A DNA stretch of 64,000 nt. Source: Solen grandis (Eukaryota > Mollusca > Bivalvia > Adapedonta > Solenidae). The first letter of the stretch is position 1. The number at the start of each line of letters is the position of its first letter. The stretch is taken from positions 62,941,593 to 63,005,592 of the forward strand of contig CM037777.1 in the NCBI GenBank assembly GCA_021229015.1, given 5' to 3'. The translations under genes were made by a program, and so were the position numbers. The notes under the pieces were generated by a model. That model saw only the letters and a list, made by a program, of their open reading frames with translations. It was not told the origin of the DNA and ran no database searches. Positions 1 to 12,121 of the stretch are shown piece by piece.

Positions 1-2087
1 CTTAAACTTATTCGTGGGGACACATATTCGTGGATAAAGGCATCCACGAAAACAACGAAAATTAATCCCCCACGAAATATTTTCATTTTACATTATATTG
101 GGACTATCTCAAAATACAGTCTTTTTACATGCTGGTTCCCGATGTATTATTGCGTTAAGTGAAGAAGCAAGTACCAGGAGAGTAGCAAAACGGATATTAC
201 ATCATTTTCCCGAAATGACAGGGAATGCAGCCAACAACTACAGTCCTTCATCCTGATTTTTGATACTTTCGTCAATTTTTTTCTAGTTTTTATTTGTAGT
301 GTTCGTATGCTCGACTGACTGCCCTCTCCCACAAACACACCTTTCAACCATTAACATAACACAACTGTTCCATAATGATTTTTGGAAGGAGTCTTTTCCG
401 TTTAAGTCATGCATCATAATACATATAAACGCTAAAACAAGATATTAAAAATGTGTTGTTTTTTTTCCTTCGAAAACCTATTAGCTATAAGGTTTTGTCT
501 AAATGTCAATGTCAGACCTACGTCAAAATTTATCCCTTTCATTGTACTTGTTTTTGAAAATTGAGACACTTTTACACATCCCACTAAATAAGAAAATGAA
601 TGTAAAATAAACCCATATAGGACCTAGAGCTGAAATCTTAAATTTGTACGCTTATGTCGTAATCTAAATTGGCTGGCTTAACTATAGTCAAGTCAAGTCA
701 AAGAGTAATATAGGCCTCCGTCCCAAAATACAAAGCATACATATACACAAACCCCTGGGCCAATGCATGGTAACCGAAGATAGTAGGTTCGCACCTCGTG
801 TGTGTGTGGGAAGGGGGATGCAACATTCACTTTTTAAACTTCCCAAGCGCAAAATTCCTTGCCCTGTTTAGGAAACATATACGTCGTTTCACCAGACGTG
901 GACAGGTAGATAAATAAATAAATAAATAATCATTATGGTTGTTTCAGAATCGGTGTGGAAATATCTTTCCGTACCATAATTATACTGTACGTTTTAGAGT
1001 CTAGTTACATTGGAATAACGCTATAACGCTTTAAATGTGTCATCAAGGCAATTAAATACACGCTATTTATATCATATCAATATCGCCAAAAACAATAGGA
1101 GGAGATAAAAATATGATTTAGGATATCTAAACGGAAATATAGTCAAATCAAATTTAATAGACTTTGCAAAGTACATATACGAGAAAATTTTCAAATCACT
1201 GACACAATTCATCATGATGTCTTCCTTTTTAATATCGTTTCATACATTTTACACAGTTCATGTTCTTTTTTTTTCTACAAATCGGTGTGATATTGGCTGA
1301 TTAATATATTAATGCATATAGTTTCGTTTTCCAAACAAAGGAGACCCAGATCTGGCAGTTCTTTGTAAAAGCTGTCTTTTCAGTCTCCTCTGTTTGCAAA
1401 TAAAATATTGTAAATTAGATTTTATTCAGACGGCCAAGGAAAGAAAATCCCATATCAGTAGTTTCATATACCATTTAAAATAAGTGACTTAATTTCATTA
1501 GGTCAAAAATATGTATATAAATATTCATGAGTTAAAATATTAATGTTAAATTACAACTGATTACTCTAAACCGATTCTTTATATCTAAACATTTGACTAT
1601 TTAAAACATTTTCTTGCTTGTTATGTTAGCTTTCTTTTCCTCAATACTTTTATAATCTATTATTCATTTGACTGTCTATACACTGGATTAATATTGTGTG
1701 TCATAATAAAAGTTCGTAAAGCGGTATTATTTACTTTTTATACAGTAAATCTTTAACATGCAATATATTTCCTAAGCAAGGGTTACGGGATTTTCTACAA
1801 AGAGGAGACATTCTCATAAATGCATGCGAACAAAATACCTTTTCTCTTTGTCAACATTATCTCATATTATTCAATAGAAATGGCCTCGTAATTTTCTGCT
1901 TGTTTTCTAATTTTCTCGGTGTAACATTTTCAAGCCTCCCCCTTTTTTTTCGGCGTAGCTGTATAAAATTTATTTCGACCTACTTCTTCAGCCTATCAAA
2001 TGTTGTTCTGCAAATGAAGCCAAAGTAAATGCATTGCTTTCATTGGCTTGTATAATTTATTTTTGGATATTTAGGATATTTCAACTT
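1..2087. other. no gene recognised
   Basis: AT-rich sequence with stops in all frames, a taaa repeat near 909-929 and a trinucleotide-free background. The longest ORF (66 codons, 147-347 minus strand) has no family resemblance. Confidence 0.7.
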
Positions 2088-2410
2088 AAAATGGGAGTTT
2101 AAGGATGTATATATCTTTCTATTTGATTTAACAAGTTTCCTTTTCAGTAACTGTTTAAACATGAAAGATAACACGGTAATGAAAATGAAACACTTCCTTA
2201 TCAATTTAGGAATGTTGCTCTGGCAATATGATTTAAAACAACTAAATAAGAAGCAGACGTATGTCTATTTTTAGACCACAATTTTCCCTAATTTGTAAAA
2301 GTGGACTCAACCTTTATGGGAGGTAACTTCTGCGGAGGAGCTGTGTAGTTTATTGTGCGGATCTAGAAACAATAATCGGATATACGCGATTTATGATCTT
2401 TCGGTTTCAC
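2088..2410 (+). repeat. dispersed repeat, copy 1 of an inverted pair
   Basis: Matches 11764-12067 on the opposite strand over about 300 bp, including agaccacaattttccctaat and the tgcggaggag...ttattgtgcggatct stretch. No coding potential. Confidence 0.85.
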
Positions 2411-2778
2411 TTTGTTACATACGAAATGCCTTTACTTAAAAAACCAAGTGCATAATATTTAATGACTTTGGTAGATTTTTTTTTTTTTATCTTTAACCCA
2501 TAATATTGGTATTATTAACATTTTTGCTAACGTTTCCAACTTTGTAATAATTTTAATCTGTTTTAAATGTTACAATTGACAATTATTTAGCTACGTCGAA
2601 TAAATTATTTAAAAATATATCTTGTTAGAGTTTTCCCGGGCAACTTAAAAAACGCTTTCAAATGCCCTCCTTTGATATTTAACTTTCTTCCCCTTGCAAC
2701 TTAGAAACATTTTCAAATAATCCAGCTCTTTTGACATCGGGAAAACGTAAAACTTAAAATACTTACGAGTATGATATA

Positions 2779-4206
2779 ACAAGAGGGCCAAGATGGCCCT
2801 GTGTCGCTCACCTGAGTAAGATGGCTGTGTTAGGCATAGTGACAAAAAATCTAGCATCTAAAAGTGTTTTTCTAACATTTGACTAAGTGACCTACATATT
2901 GATCCTACCTGAATTTGCACTCAAATGGGAATTCATGCAGTCATCATTCATATTAAGTTTAATGAAGACTGGGACAAAAATGTAGGCCTCTAGAGTGTTC
3001 ACAAGGTTTTTCTTAGATTTGACCTGGTGACCTAGTTTTTGACCTCATGTGACTCATTTTCAAACTCATCCAATATATCAATTAGACAAACATCCTGACT
3101 TGGGCTAAAACTGTGGCCTCTAGAGAGTTCACAAGGTTTTTCTTAGATTTGACCTGGTGACCTAGTTTTTGCCCCCTTTTCAAACTCATCCAAATATATT
3201 AGACAAACATCCTGACCAAATTATGAAGATTGGCAAAACTGTGGCCTTAGAGGTTCACAAGGTTTTTCTAGATTTGACCTGGTGACCTAGTTTTTGAACC
3301 CACCTTACCCATTTTCGATCTCATCCAAGATATCATATAGACAAACACCCTGACAATTTTTCATGAAGATTGGGCTAAAACTGTGGCCTCTAGAGTGTTC
3401 GCAAGGTTTTTCTAAGATTTTCCCTGGTGACCTAGTTTTTGACCCCATGTGACCCAATTTCGAACTCATCTCTGAGATATCATGTAGACAAACATCCTGA
3501 CCAATTTTATGAAGATTGGGCCAAAACTTGGCCTTAGAGTGTTCCAAGGTTTTTCTAGATTTCCTTGACCTATTTTTGACCCCACATGACCTAATTTCGA
3601 ACTCATCCGAGATATCATGTAGACAAACATTCTGACCAAGTTTCATGAAGATTGGGCCAAAATTGTGGCCTGTAGAGTGTTCCCAAGGCTTTTCTAAGAT
3701 TTGACCTGGTGACCTAGTTTTTGACCCCACATGACCCAATTTCGAACTCATCCGAGATATCATGTAGACAAACATCCTGACCAAGTTTCATGAAGATTGG
3801 GCCAAAACTGTGGCCTCTAGAGTGTTCACAATGTTTTTCTAAGATTTGACCTGGTGACCTAGTTTTTGACCCCACATGACCCAATATCGAACTTATCCGA
3901 GATATCATGTAGACAAATATCCTGACCAAATTTTCATGAAGATTGGGCCAAAACTGTGGCCTCTAGAGTGTTCACAATGTTTTTCTAAGATTTGACCTGG
4001 TGACCTAGTTTTTGACCCCACATGACCCAATTTCGAACTCATCCGAGATATCATGTAGACAAAATCCTGACCAATTTATGAAGATTGGGCAAAACTGTGG
4101 CCTCTAGAGTGTTCAAAAGCAATTGTTGACGACGGACGACTGACGACGCACGACGGACAAAAGGCGATCACAAAAGCTCACCCGAGCACAAGTGCTCAGG
4201 TGAGCT
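2779..4206 (-). repeat. tandem-repeat element with hairpin end, copy 1
   Basis: Begins acaagagggccaagatggcc and ends with the hairpin gctcacccgagcac / gtgctcaggtgagc. The inside is about nine diverged units of roughly 125-145 bp, each with tttgacctggtgacctag, atatcatgtagacaaacat and tgaagattgggc. A second copy lies at 15045-16220 in the opposite orientation. Long ORFs across it are translated repeat, not genes. Confidence 0.9.
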
Positions 4207-5923
4207 AAAAAAGTAATTTATATATTTTTGGTATTTCTTTTAGTATTTAAATTTCCAAAATGGAATTAAAAAGAGATTAAAGAGGGTATTTTAAAACATT
4301 TTCAAATGATCCCCACCCATTAATGTTTTGTCGAGAAAGTTTATAATTCATACTCAAATGTGTCGTTAGTAAGTGCAGTATACATTGTTTAATTGTTGTT
4401 TTGAATTTCCTTTATAAAATTTATATGTTATAAATACAAGAACTTGAAAAAAATGTTTTTAAAGTCCTCTGGGGTAACATGTAAACATTTTAGATTCATG
4501 GGTAGGACAATTAAAAATGAGGGACGGGGGGCTCAATACGTTTCAAAATGCCCCATCCGGGAATATAAAAAGTTTACAAGTTCCCGGATGGGGGTATTTA
4601 GTCGATTATTTATGCTCCACTGCTTGAATCGAGGCCACCAGAAACAATTACAACGGTATTTCATCTTAACAGTACAATTTAGAAAAAAAATCGATCAAAA
4701 GAAGTGTAACAATGACAGTTCGAGTATCGCCATATCATTTTGCACTGTCTGTTTGTCAGTAACCTGAAAACAAGGCAGGGTATTGACTTGATACTTAATA
4801 CTCGTATATGAATAGAATGTGACTAGAGGTATAGTGACCAAAAACCATAACTCTACCTCGTTTAATTTTGATTTATCTCTATTTTTCTTTTTTAAATTCT
4901 GTCAAATGATTGATTGATGTTAGCTGAAATGCATTATTCATACGTAGGCTATAGTAAATATATATTGTTCCAATATATATATTGCCCCGGGCAAAAATTA
5001 ATTAAAGTATAAGTAAATGGAAATAATTAACAAAAACAGGTAGAGTTCTGGACCCTAGTCACTGCACTTCTCCTACTCGCTATATATCTATATTTTAAGC
5101 TTCAAATAAATACCATATTAGTCAACAAGATATGCAGTGGGCAAAAATGATGATAAAAGTAAATAAATTGAGAAAAATCACAAATTTTACCAGACAGAGT
5201 CTAGAATCGTGGTAACAGCACTGCTCCTCTTATATTTAATGTTTAATGTCCTTACCTTGCATTATTTGTGTACAACTGATTGTTAGGTTAACAATTGAAA
5301 AAAGGGTTTCCATCTGATTTATTATCATTTTGTTCAGACACTGCTATGAATATTGTCCGTAGTTTGAAAGTTTTCTTACAATATGGCGACTTACAAACGT
5401 CCATTATGTAGTAACTCATAAATTCATGTTGTTGTTGTTTTTGTTTTTTTTCTTGAGAAAGGCATATTTCTGTCGAAATATTGAAAAATAGTTATTTAAA
5501 CCTAAAATACTTCAAAGCTATTATTTATACAATATTGAAAATAATACGCATGGTTACGATTAAGCAGAGGCTTTTAATTGAGATGTTTGATATAACTTGG
5601 ATGATATATGTATATATACTCGTACTCGTTTATATATAATGCTTACATTTATTTTGGTAACAGGACGTAATGCAGCATGTGGTTCAGCTTGATGAATGCA
5701 TCTCTCTCGATCTACCTGATGCAGTGTTGGATCCCAGAAGCAGCATATGGTTCGTTTAATTTCTTAACTTATTTGAGAGAGAGAGAGAGAGAGAGAGAAT
5801 TAACACATGGGGCTAGAAATGAACTGGTATATGCACTAAGTATTTGATATACACGGACACTGTGTGGATTTATGTATATTAAGTACAGTTTTCAGCTAGT
5901 TAAAGCAATGCTACTGCTTCCAG
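4207..5923. other. no gene recognised upstream of the F5/8C exons
   Basis: AT-rich. A 107-codon frame at 4444-4767 has no recognisable domain and low-complexity composition. Signal-peptide or earlier exons of the F5/8C gene may lie here; the segment at 5664-5755 after ggtaacag is a weak candidate. Confidence 0.5.
5773..5798. repeat. (GA)n microsatellite
   Basis: About 13 ga units. Others in the window: (taaa)n at 909-929 and (ca)n at 11268-11285. Confidence 0.95.
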
Positions 5924-6151
5924 TGGCAGCTACTAACAGTGCCCTTAGCAGGACCGTGACGATGAGCAGCGAGGTGTGGCCTGGTACATTTGCTGTGGAT
6001 GGGAACCTGTCGACAGACAGAGGTGTGTGTCAGTGTTGTGCCGCTACAGACAAGCAAGACAATCCATGGTTACGAGTGGACCTGGGTCGTAAATACAGAG
6101 TGTTGAATGTGGTCATTCATGGAAGAACAGATAATGCAGAACTTAAAAATC
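5924..6151 (+). CDS. F5/8 type C (fucolectin-like) domain, exon 1 of 2
   Basis: Acceptor ctactgcttccag, donor C|gtaagt. Encodes NSALSRTVTMSSEVWPGTFA, VDGNLST, then a Cys-rich CQCC stretch and NPWLRVDLGRKYRVLNVVIH. The pattern is N.A....T..SS.....A.DG....C.....NPW.RVDL of fucose-binding (FTP) and discoidin-like lectin domains. Such domains occur in secreted or membrane proteins that bind glycans. The upstream exon (signal peptide or other domain) is not identified; GRNAACGSA-like codons near 5664 run into stops. The ligand cannot be inferred. Confidence 0.75.
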
Positions 6152-6334
6152 GTAAGTAGTGAATCGTAAAAAACATATATTGGAATCTCCAATGAAATTG
6201 AATATGTACTATGTACTAAATCGACATTTTTGATAAAGCAAGAATATCATGAATAGGTTGTTTAATGACATGTTGACATTAAACAATGTTTATTACTTGC
6301 ACGAATTGTACAACAAAGATTTTCACAAATATAG

Positions 6335-6532
6335 AAAACTATAACGGTATGAAGATTTTCCTGCACGATAACGAGACGGATCTAAAACAAGCCGTGAACA
6401 CCATACCAGACACGGAGACGGCACGGTTCCACAATGTGAGTCTAGTACCCCCGGTGAATGCCCGCTACGTCACGGTACAGCTGGGGGTAGATAAACGTCT
6501 AGTTGTCTGCGAGATACAGGTGTTCACCCAGG
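6335..6532 (+). CDS. F5/8 type C (fucolectin-like) domain, exon 2 of 2
   Basis: Acceptor acaaatatag, donor G|gtgagt. The entry phase pairs with the C left by 5924-6151 to make Gln. Encodes NYNGMKIFLHDNETDLKQAV, then RFHNVSLVPPVNARYVTVQL and VVCEIQVFTQG. The ending RYVTVQL....L..CEIQV is the usual last strand of an F5/8C domain, so the two exons make one nearly complete domain of about 140 residues. The open donor shows the protein continues, but no later exon was found before the gap at 8435. Confidence 0.75.
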
Positions 6533-7754
6533 GTGAGTGACAACACTTTCATACATACATTTCCCTCCCCAGATTCAACGAAATTGCGTTTCAGTTGTAT
6601 TACGAGCATGCACACGTTATCAGAATATAAGGTATGATTTAAGTGAATAGATAGATTCAAAGAATTAGAATACAAGTGAATCTGGGCAAATAAACCACAG
6701 AATTGTCCAATATGTGCTAAGCACAAAGCAGGGGGTTAATATATATAACACAACTCTCCGCTCTCGGGGCTTTAGTTCTAATCACTTGGCCAACATGGCT
6801 GGAAAATTCAATTTAAAGTAGAACACTAAAATCGAGGGCTGAACGCAATACAGGTCTAACTTGAATTTTTTCACAAAATGACTTTTTTTCATTTTTCATG
6901 TCAGTGTATCAAAATACACCTTTCAAGAAAATATTAAGACAGTCTTGTTGTACTTAAACCTTAAACTGGTCAGTTGGCATTTTGTTCTATCTCATTTATT
7001 GATTTTTTTAATGCAACAGTGGTCTATCTTGAGTTAGCACTTTATTGCATATAAAAAGGTAGAAGATACACTGAATTGAGATAGCACAGAGGCTAGTATA
7101 TTTAAGTTGTTATTGTATCTATTCATAATGATTATTTAATGATGTCATCAATTTGAAAGTGACATCATGATATCACACGGAGAGTTTGAATTTAAAAAAA
7201 ATTAACTGTTCATCTAAAGATTTTAAAATTTGAAACTGGAAAAAATTCCCGATCTTATAGAGCTGTGAGCAAGGTAAGTTATATATATAAAATTATTATG
7301 AAGATTAAAAATATGGATGCTAAATAATTATTTGATTAGTTTTATGAAGATAAATTTATTTTTAAAACACTTTAATAGTTCCTTATTTTTTTTATCTGAG
7401 TACAGTATAATGAACTAGATCTGTAACAAAATTAATAATTTGTGCCATGCCAGCAAAATGATGCTATATAATGCTCTTCTCAAATGAAATCAAAATACCA
7501 TTGAATTGAAAAAAAAAATACAATGTACTACTTTCTTACCAGATGACTTTTATAAATTTCATAAAATAAAATTTGTACAGAACTTTATTTTCATAAATTT
7601 TATAAAAATACAAAATGATACTGATAATCACTAATTACCCTGTAAAACTTTGAAAGGCTTTCAAATCCAAATGTTTTAGTGCTTAATGTCATTACAGTTC
7701 TCAATTTCATCAAAGTATACTTATCTGGCATATTTAAAATATTTATCTTTGTAG
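6533..7754. other. no gene recognised
   Basis: AT-rich, probably intron or intergenic between the F5/8C exons and the C76-like frame. No repeat or RNA gene identified. Confidence 0.6.
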
Positions 7755-8434
7755 ATGCTACAAGCATCAAAACACCAAGGGCACAGTTCCTATAAGGGAA
7801 GAGGTCAGCAATGTGTAGCTAATTCAGTTATTGCAGTCTGGCAAAGCTATAAACAGTCTCCAGCAAAATGGGTCCAAGAAACAATGGACAATATTTTGGA
7901 CCATGGTGACCAACTGTATGTTGATATTGTCTCCAAAACAGGCAATAAATACCTATTGCTAGAAGATATTCCAGATCATGTTTGCTGTATGTCTGTTTCA
8001 AGAGGAACTCCACTATGCGGTACCATTCACAGAAAGGAGTCAGAAGACCCATTCTTCTCCCTTCAAGAGGCTGTCCATAAACTGTGCAGTTTTTCTACTG
8101 ATCATGATTGTTTTCTGTTTACGATGGGAGACTCTGAACCTGCTTATACTAGTACCACTATAAAAAACAAATGATCACTTTTACTTTTTTGACCCTCACT
8201 CAAGATCAGAAATGGGGATGTGTGTACCAGAAGGCCATGCTACTATGACTATGCATAAATCAATCAATAATTTATGTTTATTCATTAACCATTTAGCCTC
8301 AACTATATCAGCAGATCCTAAATCTGACCTGAAATTTGAGATTGTTCAGATTTTCATGAGAGATTCCTTTTCAGATGACAGTGATGCAGAATCACATTTT
8401 TCACGATTTTCTTCTGTAAGCGAAGGTGAAATTT
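7755..8434 (+). pseudogene. C76-like (herpesvirus-tegument-type) cysteine protease domain, frameshifted and cut by gap
   Basis: Starts MLQASKHQGHSSYKGRGQQC; Cys20 sits in a G-x-G-x-Q-C-x-A-N-S box. Near codon 146 another frame reads DHFYFFDPHSR, an Asp-x-His pair. A Cys box near residue 20 and Asp-x-His near 150 is the layout of peptidase family C76, the deubiquitinase domain known from herpesvirus large tegument proteins. Related domains also occur, as I recall, in animal Helitron/PIF1-type mobile-element proteins, so a transposon origin is likelier than a viral one. The first frame stops at 8172-8174; the second continues with EMGMCVPEGHATMTMHKSIN to the N gap. The shift falls in the A-rich tract 8162-8171, so either a real indel or a homopolymer sequencing error explains it. 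Confidence 0.5.
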
Positions 8435-8534
8435 NNNNNNNNNNNNNNNNNNNNNNNNNNNNNNNNNNNNNNNNNNNNNNNNNNNNNNNNNNNNNNNNNN
8501 NNNNNNNNNNNNNNNNNNNNNNNNNNNNNNNNNN
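8435..8534. other. assembly gap (100 N)
   Basis: A run of exactly 100 N, the usual placeholder for a scaffold join of unknown size. Sequence on the two sides may not be truly adjacent. Confidence 0.99.
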
Positions 8535-9514
8535 TGTATGTCACTGTGGCTAATCATGCGATGAACCGTTTTGTTAACATTGCATTAGATTACCGTTAGA
8601 CTGTTACATTAAGGAGGGGTAGGATAAAAGTGACACATTTTCATAACATGGCATTGCTTAACTGTGTCCCCGCATTCTAAAATAACACTGGGGACCAGTG
8701 TCACCAGTCAAAAATCTCCCAACTAACAAACGTTATGTAACAATTGCCACCAGCAAGTTTCTCCTGTACATCATGAGGTCCCGTAAAATAAACTTATTGG
8801 TTTATTCCATCAAGTTGTTTCAGTTTCTCATGATCATTTTATCATAAAATATACCAGTAGGATAACTAATAAGAACTAAAGCAATAACCTGTTATTATTT
8901 AATATGGTTTTGTATTGAATAGACTTTATGGTATATTATCGTATTCATTGGCTTTCAGTTTCAGTTTCATTATATCCTTTTTCTTAGATCATATACTGGT
9001 AAATTTCACTTCTCGGTGATTAAAAAAACAACAACCTGAAAAGCTGTACATCATCATGTAAGGCACATCCCCTCTATAAACCTTAATTATCTGGAAAAAC
9101 CGTGCGCCTAATCTGCCAGTGTATACGGTAATCAGGGTTTCCTTAAGGTGCCAAATTTGGCAAAAATGGGAATTTTTCAAAGAAATTGAAAAAAAATCAC
9201 AAGGAAATGTACCCCAAGATCCGCCCCCCGCCCCCCCCCCCAATCCTACTGTGATACTTTAGGAAAACCCTGAATAAAATACTTTGAATAGTCCAATAGT
9301 TCTCTTGCTGAATCATCTTATTTCAGGGAATCCTTAAACTGAATAGGTTAATGGCGAACACAATTCTTCATAAATTTGATCGACCACATCAAAACATATT
9401 TGTTCCTTGCTCTTACTTGCATGGCAAAATAAATTGGTCTGAATTTGAATTTACCAAAAACACCACAAGCCATTGAAAATATTGTTTTTGTCTTTCAAAA
9501 CTTAATTCAGTGAT
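8535..9514. other. no gene recognised
   Basis: Begins just after the gap. I see no continuation of the C76-like frame, which agrees with an unknown gap size or a wrong join. Poly-C near 9227-9240. Confidence 0.6.
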
Positions 9515-10618
9515 CAGGGTGTTCAGCAGACTATTAAGCTTTAAGGGTCAGTGACTCTTCAGCCAAAATTTTCAAGGGTCAAATTCATATTTTGAAGAGT
9601 CAAATCCAAATGTTATCGGTAAACTTATGTCTGAAAGCTCTGTTTTGCATGATTACCCATGTCACCCAAGAGGGCGAAGATATTTTGATTACCCTTTTAT
9701 TTAAAAAGTATTAATGCATAATTATGGTTTTGTATTTGCTGCAATAGAAATAAGCAAACTCATTGAATGCATTTTATTTCAACTGTAGGGCTTTTATTTT
9801 TATTATTACTATTATTCAATAGTATCATGTATGAAAATACTTGATCATGCTATTACTGTTGAATCAAAACAGTTTTCATGGATTTAGAAATTCCCGAATG
9901 CGAACATATTTATACACAATAAACCAAGAGACAGAGAAAATATCCATGAGGACGCCGATTTTCTTTTTGTGTTTTGATGTTGCGGAGGAATGGAAAGTAA
10001 ATAAATTGATTAATTTCTTTATTTAATGTTACTTGCTACTTTTCGAATCCGACAAGTCTTTTCCTCATTTATATAACTTATGCTCATTCGGGTCCCATTC
10101 ATTTTTCATCATTTCTCGACTTGTTTTTAAATCTTACCAATTATAAATTTTGGTGGTCCCACGGTCATAGATTTTTTCCCAAGATTAATGGCAGAATTTG
10201 TAATTTACTAACTTCATAGAATTTGTGCACGATCACCTAGTTTGTCTCTTGGTGACAGGTGGAAGCTGTTATACGAATCGAGCACACGGTCGGCTAAAAA
10301 AATAGAATCTGTCAATCAACTGCACGTGACTGTAACAGTCTGCTAGTACTCCAGACTATGATTGTGTGTTGGTGTTAGTTACGCTATATGGGTCACTGAT
10401 CAGACAGGTTGGCAAAATCAAAGGCATGTTGCATAAGTAGGTCGGGTGTTATTGACTATTGATATATATGTGGTGTTTGACGTGACAATATCGCAATGCC
10501 AACTGCAAATGCGCACAGGTCAAACTGACGTTTCAGACTTTTTTTTGCGGGTCAATTAAGGGTATTTCTTAATTTTCACGAGTCAAAACCAGGGAGCTCA
10601 GGTCAAGCGAACACCCTG
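9515..10618. mobile_element. possible hAT-like non-autonomous element
   Basis: Starts CAGGGTGTTCAGC and ends GCGAACACCCTG, short inverted termini with the hAT CAGGG signature. The ends carry related sub-terminal repeats (agggtcagtgactc, gagtcaaa / gggtcaat, gagtcaaa). About 1.1 kb with no transposase frame. Flanks show only a rough match (cagtgat / agtgaat). Confidence 0.5.
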
Positions 10619-11763
10619 AGTGAATGTATAATACTAAGAAACTTGGCATTTAATACTTTGCTTTAACCTTTTATTGATGATAATAAAATGCAAGCTTGAA
10701 CCGAAGGTTTCAGCAGAATGTGCTTTTCTGTCTGGTACGTATGCGTGTCTAAAAAAGTTGCTCATTTTATGAAAATATAAAGTCATATATTCTCTGGAGG
10801 ACAAAAAAGAATAAAAACATCATTTTGTCAAATAAAGGACACATCTGGTCGCAATTTTGTCTTCTTTCTTGAAAAAAGTTCGGCCATCGGCAAGTTGCAA
10901 ATGGTCGCTGCAAATCTGAATCAGCTGACATTTTTCCTAATGCTTACATCAGGTTACCTAGACATGGTCTTCATGCTTTAAATTAAAGCTGACCAAAGAT
11001 TTCCAAGCTTCTAGATGATCACATGATGCAAGTCAAGGGTCATTCAGAACCTTCCTATCTTCTGTGTTTAAATGCTTCTGCCAAAATGAATACTTAAGAT
11101 TTTAGTTGCGTCATAAATAAATCACATTAATCAAATTAATCAATTGCGTCAAAGACACAGGAAACACACTCTAAGAGAAAACACTGTGTTTATCATGGCT
11201 TGTTTCGGGTGACTGATACCGGCTCCATAGCTGCTGAGACTCAGACAATGTCACTATCACAGACTGTGTCACACACACACACACATAGGTTTGTCAGCAA
11301 AATCGAAGGATGTCGAGAGTTGAGGCTTGGTGAAAACAGTACGGGGTGAAACTTTACTGACAAAGTCAAAGTACTGGGCACTGTCAGAAAGGCGCAGGGA
11401 GCAGATCAAAGGCAACAGGTGCTGCACTGATTTTTGGTACACTTGTTTATCCTGATAAAATGAATGAAAGTTTGATGTTGGGCAAAATAAAAAAAACATA
11501 CAAATATCCTTAAAAAAGATATTCGGCGTTGTAAATGATTGTCAATTGTAACATGTCAAACAGTTTAAAACTATTATGAAGTTGGAAACCTTTGCAAAAA
11601 AGGTTTATTAATACCAAGATTATGGGAGGTTTTATGAAGACCATATAACAAAACAGATTTAATTTACAAACTATTAAAAAAAAACTAATCTATCAGCTTC
11701 CTTTAAATATTATGCATTTTCAGTTTTTTTTAAAGTAAAGACAATTCATATATGTAACCAGGC
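10619..11763. other. no gene recognised
   Basis: Only short frames; (ca)n at 11268-11285. A 76-codon minus-strand frame at 11269-11499 has no recognisable family. Confidence 0.6.
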
Positions 11764-12067
11764 GAAACCAAAAGATAATAAATCGTGTGTATCCGATCAT
11801 TGATTCCAGATCCGCACAATAAACTGCACAACTCCTCCGCAGTGGTTATCTCCCCTGAAGGCCAAGTCCACTCTTATAAATTAGGGAAAATTGTGGTCTA
11901 CACTTGCTTCTTATTTTGTTGTTTTAAATCAGATTGCAAAAGTAGCATTCCTAAATTGATATGAAAGTGTTAAATTTCATTACTGTGTTACCTTTCATAT
12001 TTAAACTGAAAAAGAAACCTGTTATAATCAAGTAGAAAGATATAATTATACAACCGGAAACTCCCAT
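11764..12067 (-). repeat. dispersed repeat, copy 2 of an inverted pair
   Basis: Reverse-complement counterpart of 2088-2410, with small indels. Family unknown. Confidence 0.85.
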
Positions 12068-12121
12068 TGTCAAAGCACGGTGTAGGGTTTTTATTCACCA
12101 TCAGTAGTATTTCTAGTTAAT

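Noticed and set aside
3305..3929. Long minus-strand ORFs with repeating HDISDEFEIGS-like protein
   Set aside because: They are translations of the 125-145-bp tandem units. The same peptides appear from the inverted copy at 15189-15822. No gene signals.
4444..4767. 107-codon + strand ORF
   Set aside because: No family resemblance, no splice or promoter context, AT-rich composition like the surroundings.
5656..5755. Upstream exon of the F5/8C gene reading GRNAACGSA
   Set aside because: The lectin-like frame meets stops right after this motif. The open alternative frame has no domain similarity.
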